Assembly (NCBI GenBank): GCA_024134725.1
Contig: CP099863.1
Location: forward strand, 318,001-382,000
Length of the DNA stretch: 64,000 nucleotides
Reading direction: 5' to 3'
DNA from: Bacillus sp. 1780r2a1
GTDB taxonomy: Bacteria; Bacillota; Bacilli; Bacillales; Bacillaceae_H
Shown: one piece after another, positions 61,078 through 64,000 of the stretch
Position numbering within the stretch: position 1 is the first letter of the stretch
How the letters are laid out: every line of letters starts with the position of its first letter
Notes under the pieces: model-generated
Databases searched by the model: none
What the model was told of the DNA's origin: nothing
The model's input: the letters and a program-made list of their open reading frames with translations, nothing else
Made by a program: the position numbers and the translations under genes

Positions 61078-61106
61078 ATTGTATCTGTATTTTTAACTAT
61101 CGTCAA
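61078..61106 (-). promoter_or_regulatory. Sigma-A promoter of adeC
   Basis: On the minus strand -35 TTGACG (61106-61101), 17-base spacer, -10 TACAAT (61083-61078), placed 26 bases before the aptamer. Confidence 0.8.
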
Positions 61107-61207
61107 TTACTCTCGGAAAAGAAAGACTTTTTAAAAAATTCTACTCGTATAATGTTTTAAAGAAAGATAAACAAATGTAATGAAGTGAGAAGAAGCCGTG
61201 TAGGTAA

Positions 61208-61251
61208 GAAAACGCCGTCAATGTACAAGATAGACACTGACGGCGTTTGTG
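61208..61251 (-). terminator. Rho-independent terminator of yfkK
   Basis: On the minus strand ACGCCGTCAGTGT pairs with ACATTGACGGCGT (one mismatch) around a short loop, followed by TTTTC. Confidence 0.85.
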
Positions 61252-61255
61252 AAGC

Positions 61256-61483
61256 TTAAGCTTGCTTGCGTAATGCCCCTAATTCTTCTGCAATTGCTTG
61301 CATTTCACTTGGACTGAATGAATCTTTACGCATAACCATTTCATATAAATATTTTAAATCCTCGTACATTTCTTCATCAAACGCATCGCCTTTAATTGCA
61401 CCGATGTTTAACATGCGAAGCTTTTCGCTAATTTGATCAATCATAAACGTAATGTTTTCTGGAGACTTTACTGATAAATCCAC
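61256..61483 (-). CDS. yfkK: DUF1128-family protein YfkK
   Basis: A 75-residue helical protein of unknown function. The core [20 protein letters not shown] and YLYEMVMRK, ending [11 protein letters not shown], is the DUF1128/YfkK pattern. GTG 61483 is preferred because AAGG ends 9 bases before it, while an ATG at 61492 touches that site; either is possible. It is divergent from yfkJ, the same arrangement of neighbours as in B. subtilis. Confidence 0.87.
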   Translation of the reverse strand: MDLSVKSPENITFMIDQISEKLRMLNIGAIKGDAFDEEMYEDLKYLYEMVMRKDSFSPSEMQAIAEELGALRKQA

Positions 61484-61631
61484 TATGTTCATCCTTCCGA
61501 GCTTTTTTTTCATTGTAACATGTTTTTATAAGAAGAACACTGTGTTGTCAAACTCTTTGACCAAAAACAGGGTTTTCTTAAATGAAAAGGCTTGTATATA
61601 ATGTTTGTAATAAGAGAAAGGAGTCGAAACT

Positions 61632-62105
61632 ATGGTTAAAGTACTATTTGTATGTCTTGGAAACATTTGTCGCTCTCCAATGGCAGAAGCAATCTTTCGA
61701 AAGCTCGTAAAAGACAAAGGACTTGAGAAGCAAATTGAGGTTGATTCAGCTGGAACAGGAAATTGGCATGAGGGCAAGCCACCCCATGAAGGAACGCTTA
61801 GCATCTTAACAGATAATAAAATTGACGTTACAGGTTTAAAAGCGCGCCAAGTTATTGAAGAAGATCTGAATCAGTTTGATTACATTATTGGCATGGACGC
61901 TGAAAATGTGGGGAACTTAAGACGTATGGCTGGACATCGTCGTGATGTACGCATTGAACGTCTGTTAGATTATGTCCCACATTTATTCGTTGAGAACGTT
62001 CCTGACCCTTATTATACGGGGAACTTTGACGAGGTATACGATCTGGTTACGGCAGGATGTAAGCAGTTAGTAGAAGAAATTATAACAGAGCATAAATTAA
62101 GTTAA
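61632..62105 (+). CDS. yfkJ: Low-molecular-weight protein-tyrosine phosphatase YfkJ
   Basis: A 157-residue phosphatase. The active-site loop is CLGNICRSPMAE (C-x5-R-S), and the acid is the first Asp in NVPDPYYTGNF. It removes phosphate from tyrosine of proteins and in relatives has a role in stress response. GAAAGGAG precedes the ATG. It leads an operon with yfkI-like and yfkH-like genes (23- and 15-bp gaps). Confidence 0.94.
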   Translation: MVKVLFVCLGNICRSPMAEAIFRKLVKDKGLEKQIEVDSAGTGNWHEGKPPHEGTLSILTDNKIDVTGLKARQVIEEDLNQFDYIIGMDAENVGNLRRMAGHRRDVRIERLLDYVPHLFVENVPDPYYTGNFDEVYDLVTAGCKQLVEEIITEHKLS

Positions 62106-62128
62106 TTAAACAAGAGGAGAGTGAGAAT

Positions 62129-62473
62129 ATGAGTCAAGGAAAAAGCAAACTACTTGAAGGGATTATTATTGGAGCAATCGCTGGTGCTGCAATTTCAATG
62201 CTTGACAAAAATACGCGTAGAACGGTTATTGAAAACAGTAAAGCTGTTAAAAATAAGACGGTACATATGATTAAACATCCAGATGAGGTAAAGCAAAACC
62301 TTCAAGAAAAATATGCTGCCGTGCGTGAAACAATTGAGCAAGTATCCGATGACGTTTCCTTTCTAACGACACAGGTGGAGCAACTTAAGAAAACAACTCC
62401 CCAAGTGCTAGACGTAGTAAAAACAACAAAGGAGACTTTCTCACATAAGTATGGCCAAGATGAACAGGAATAA
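62129..62473 (+). CDS. YtxH-like stress protein (YfkI position)
   Basis: A 114-residue protein with a short Gly/Ala-rich hydrophobic N-terminus (LLEGIIIGAIAGAAISML) and a long amphipathic helix (VKQNLQEKYAAVRETIEQVSD). This matches the YtxH type and the yfkI position between yfkJ and yfkH. AGAGGAGAG precedes the ATG. Function unknown. Confidence 0.8.
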   Translation: MSQGKSKLLEGIIIGAIAGAAISMLDKNTRRTVIENSKAVKNKTVHMIKHPDEVKQNLQEKYAAVRETIEQVSDDVSFLTTQVEQLKKTTPQVLDVVKTTKETFSHKYGQDEQE

Positions 62474-62488
62474 TTGAGAGGTGAGCAT

Positions 62489-63325
62489 ATGGCCGACACA
62501 GCAAAGATTGTAGCTTTTATAAAAGAATTAGCAGCTCGCATTCATAACGATGAACTGCCAAGCCTGTCAGCGGAGCTAGCGTACTATCTGTTGTTATCCC
62601 TTTTTCCATTCTTAATCTTTCTCATTACGCTTATTGGCTTTTTACCCGTTCAGGCCCCTGATTTATTAGGGCTTGTTGAAAGTTTTGCGCCAGATCAAGC
62701 AATGAGCATGATTGAAAACAATCTAGATAATATTATAGGCTCTCATAACGGAAAGCTGTTATCGTTTGGAATCATCGCGACAATGTGGTCAGCGTCTAAC
62801 GGAATTAATGCTATTGTCCGAGCGTTTAACCGTGCTTACCATGTACAAGAGAACCGTCCTTTTCTAGTGGCAAGGGGCATGGCTGTATTACTAACGTTTG
62901 CGATGATTTTCGTGATTATTGTGGCGCTGTTGTTGCCTGTGTTTGGTCATATGGTCGGCTTTTACCTATTCTCAACTTTTGGGCTATCTGAAACCTTTTT
63001 ATCACTATGGGCCGCTTCTAGGTGGATTATTAGCGGCGTTATCTTATTTATTGTGTTTATGGGGCTATACTATTTTGCTCCTAATAAGCGCTTGACTTTA
63101 AAGAACGTTGTACAAGGAGCTGTTTTTGCAACGATTGGTTGGACAGTTGTGTCGTTTATTTTCTCTTATTACGTTAATAATTTTGGAAACTATACGGCGA
63201 CATACGGAAGCTTAGGCGGCATTATTGTGTTGCTGATTTGGCTGTATTTATCAGGGATGATTATTGTCATTGGTGGAGAAATTAACGCCATTTTTTATGA
63301 GCGAAAAAAAGCAATCAAAGCATAA
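62489..63325 (+). CDS. yfkH: YihY/BrkB-family inner membrane protein (YfkH-like)
   Basis: A 278-residue polytopic protein with six membrane segments. The N-terminal ELPSLSAELAYYLLLSLFPFLIFL and IATMWSASNGINAIVRAFNRAY, and the C-terminal GGIIVLLIWLYLSGMIIVIGGEINA, are the YihY/BrkB signatures. Its function is unknown. ATG 62489 follows AGAGGTGAGCAT; a TTG five codons earlier overlaps that site. Confidence 0.92.
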   Translation: MADTAKIVAFIKELAARIHNDELPSLSAELAYYLLLSLFPFLIFLITLIGFLPVQAPDLLGLVESFAPDQAMSMIENNLDNIIGSHNGKLLSFGIIATMWSASNGINAIVRAFNRAYHVQENRPFLVARGMAVLLTFAMIFVIIVALLLPVFGHMVGFYLFSTFGLSETFLSLWAASRWIISGVILFIVFMGLYYFAPNKRLTLKNVVQGAVFATIGWTVVSFIFSYYVNNFGNYTATYGSLGGIIVLLIWLYLSGMIIVIGGEINAIFYERKKAIKA

Positions 63326-63410
63326 GGCGAAGACCCTATTTGCACATATTGGTATGAGACGAAGACTGGAAAGTGGGCATACTAATAGTGAAATGAAAGG
63401 GGGATTTACC

Positions 63411-63518
63411 ATGACAAAACATACGAAAAAAGACGGAAGTAACACAAAACAAAACAAGAAAAGTCATCCAAAACATAAAACAAGCAACAGCCAAAATGGA
63501 CAAAACGGTTACCATTAA
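63411..63518 (+). CDS. Small hydrophilic Lys/Asn/Gln-rich protein
   Basis: A 35-residue product (MTKHTKKDGSNTKQNKKSH ... QNGQNGYH) with no hydrophobic part. AAAGGGGGATTTACC precedes the ATG, a strong site. The frame is open 38 codons upstream into yfkH, but without a site. It might be a small spore- or nucleic-acid-associated protein from its composition; no family recognised. A terminator follows. Confidence 0.6.
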   Translation: MTKHTKKDGSNTKQNKKSHPKHKTSNSQNGQNGYH

Positions 63519-63535
63519 GCAATTTGCTTTTATAA

Positions 63536-63567
63536 AAAAAGAGGCCTGATAAAAGGCCTCTTTTTGG
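63536..63567. terminator. Bidirectional rho-independent terminator
   Basis: AAAAAGAGGCCT and AGGCCTCTTTTT pair around GATAAA between convergent genes. Confidence 0.93.
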
Positions 63568-63570
63568 GTG

Positions 63571-64000
63571 TTAAGACTTTAATAAACGCAGTCCATTTAA
63601 GATAACGAGAATTGTGCTCCCCTCATGTCCAATCACGCCAAAAGGCATATCGAGAACTTGAAGGAAGTTTGATGCGATTAATAAGAAAATAACGCTGATT
63701 GAAAAAATAACGTTTTGCTTAACAATGCTGTTCATTCGCTTAGATAATTTAACAGCATCGGCAATTCTAGATAGATTATTTTTCATTAATACAACGTCAG
63801 CCGTTTCTAATGCAACGTCTGTACCTTCTCCCATAGCAATTCCAACATTGGAAGTAGCAAGAGCCGGAGCGTCGTTAATTCCGTCTCCAACCATAGCTAC
63901 AGTCGAATATTTTTCTTTTAATTCCTTTACTTTATCCACCTTTGTTTCAGGCAAGCATTCAGAAATATATTCATCTACCATGCATTCTTTTGCAATGGCT
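63571..64000 (-). CDS. Heavy-metal P-type ATPase, C-terminal end (partial)
   Basis: The frame is open to the window edge, so the gene starts beyond it. The visible part has the P-type hinge motif [22 protein letters not shown], then [14 protein letters not shown], a final pair of membrane segments ([19 protein letters not shown] and [20 protein letters not shown]) and no C-terminal metal domain. This is the end of a CadA/ZosA-type transporter that pumps Zn2+, Cd2+ or a related metal. The HEGST-NGLRLL ending is typical of that subgroup. An internal ATG at 63981 is not the start. Confidence 0.92.
   Translation of the reverse strand, partial: AIAKECMVDEYISECLPETKVDKVKELKEKYSTVAMVGDGINDAPALATSNVGIAMGEGTDVALETADVVLMKNNLSRIADAVKLSKRMNSIVKQNVIFSISVIFLLIASNFLQVLDMPFGVIGHEGSTILVILNGLRLLKS

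Larger units (their letters stand above)
60893..61255. other. 363-bp intergenic region with purine-sensing leader
   Basis: Holds the adeC promoter, purine aptamer and terminator (listed separately), then on the minus strand CATTGT/ACAATG, a small hairpin just before the adeC ribosome binding site. The part from 61107 to 61207 holds nothing else I can name. The terminator of yfkK is at 61208-61250. Confidence 0.7.

Overview
The window is low-GC Firmicute DNA, most likely from a Bacillaceae member close to Priestia (Bacillus) megaterium. The grounds are AGGAGG-type ribosome binding sites, frequent TTG/GTG starts, a YukEDCB/YueBC-type ESX (type VII) secretion operon, a bacterial nitric oxide synthase, a secreted 545-residue beta-amylase with a starch-binding domain, and many homologues of the B. 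subtilis yfk/yfl/yfm genes (mapB, yflJ, nos, yfmL, yfmM, yfkH-K). The species is inference. No rRNA, tRNA, CRISPR array or intact insertion sequence was seen.

Layout. 1-4.9 kb: the tail of a histidine kinase, a methionine aminopeptidase, a lactonase-fold protein, a nitronate monooxygenase, a secreted helical-repeat protein and an M15 cell-wall peptidase. 4.9-8.5 kb: a two-component system followed by two exported PepSY proteins. 8.6-16.7 kb: transport and housekeeping (NhaC-type antiporter, PfpI, DinB, lipase, Na+/alanine symporter, M20 hydrolase, CorA), interrupted by an unexplained structured 310-bp island at 10.8-11.1 kb. 16.8-26.1 kb: signalling (a CitA/DcuS-type two-component system, a PAS sensor kinase, and a DUF418-ABC exporter operon divergent from another two-component system), then the YfmL RNA helicase.

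27.7-39.4 kb is the ESX locus. WXG100-like and toxin-leader-like small genes and an SseB-domain gene come first, then the core operon esxA-esaB-essB-essC-esaA-essA. 40-46 kb holds a secreted nuclease, beta-amylase, MsrA, a GHKL ATPase-winged helix protein with YNK repeats, and a lipoprotein gene with a stop at codon 3. 46.4-54 kb holds the ABC-F protein YfmM, a 2-hydroxyacid dehydrogenase, a nitric oxide cluster (nos, yflJ-like, nsrR, hmp with two NsrR-like operators) and an orphan lysine N-hydroxylase. 54-64 kb holds a GC-rich interspersed element, a second alanine symporter behind a long structured leader, PfpI, an MFS transporter, a CAP-domain secreted protein, adenine deaminase behind a guanine-class purine riboswitch, the yfkK-J-I-H group and a partial metal P-type ATPase.

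Nearly every transcription unit ends in a clear rho-independent hairpin, many of them shared between convergent genes, so operon limits are well defined. The most notable signals are the truncated toxin-like genes before the ESX operon, the guanine-type aptamer controlling an adenine deaminase, the structured island at 10.8-11.1 kb, the perfect palindromes in front of both alanine symporters, and the nitric oxide gene cluster.
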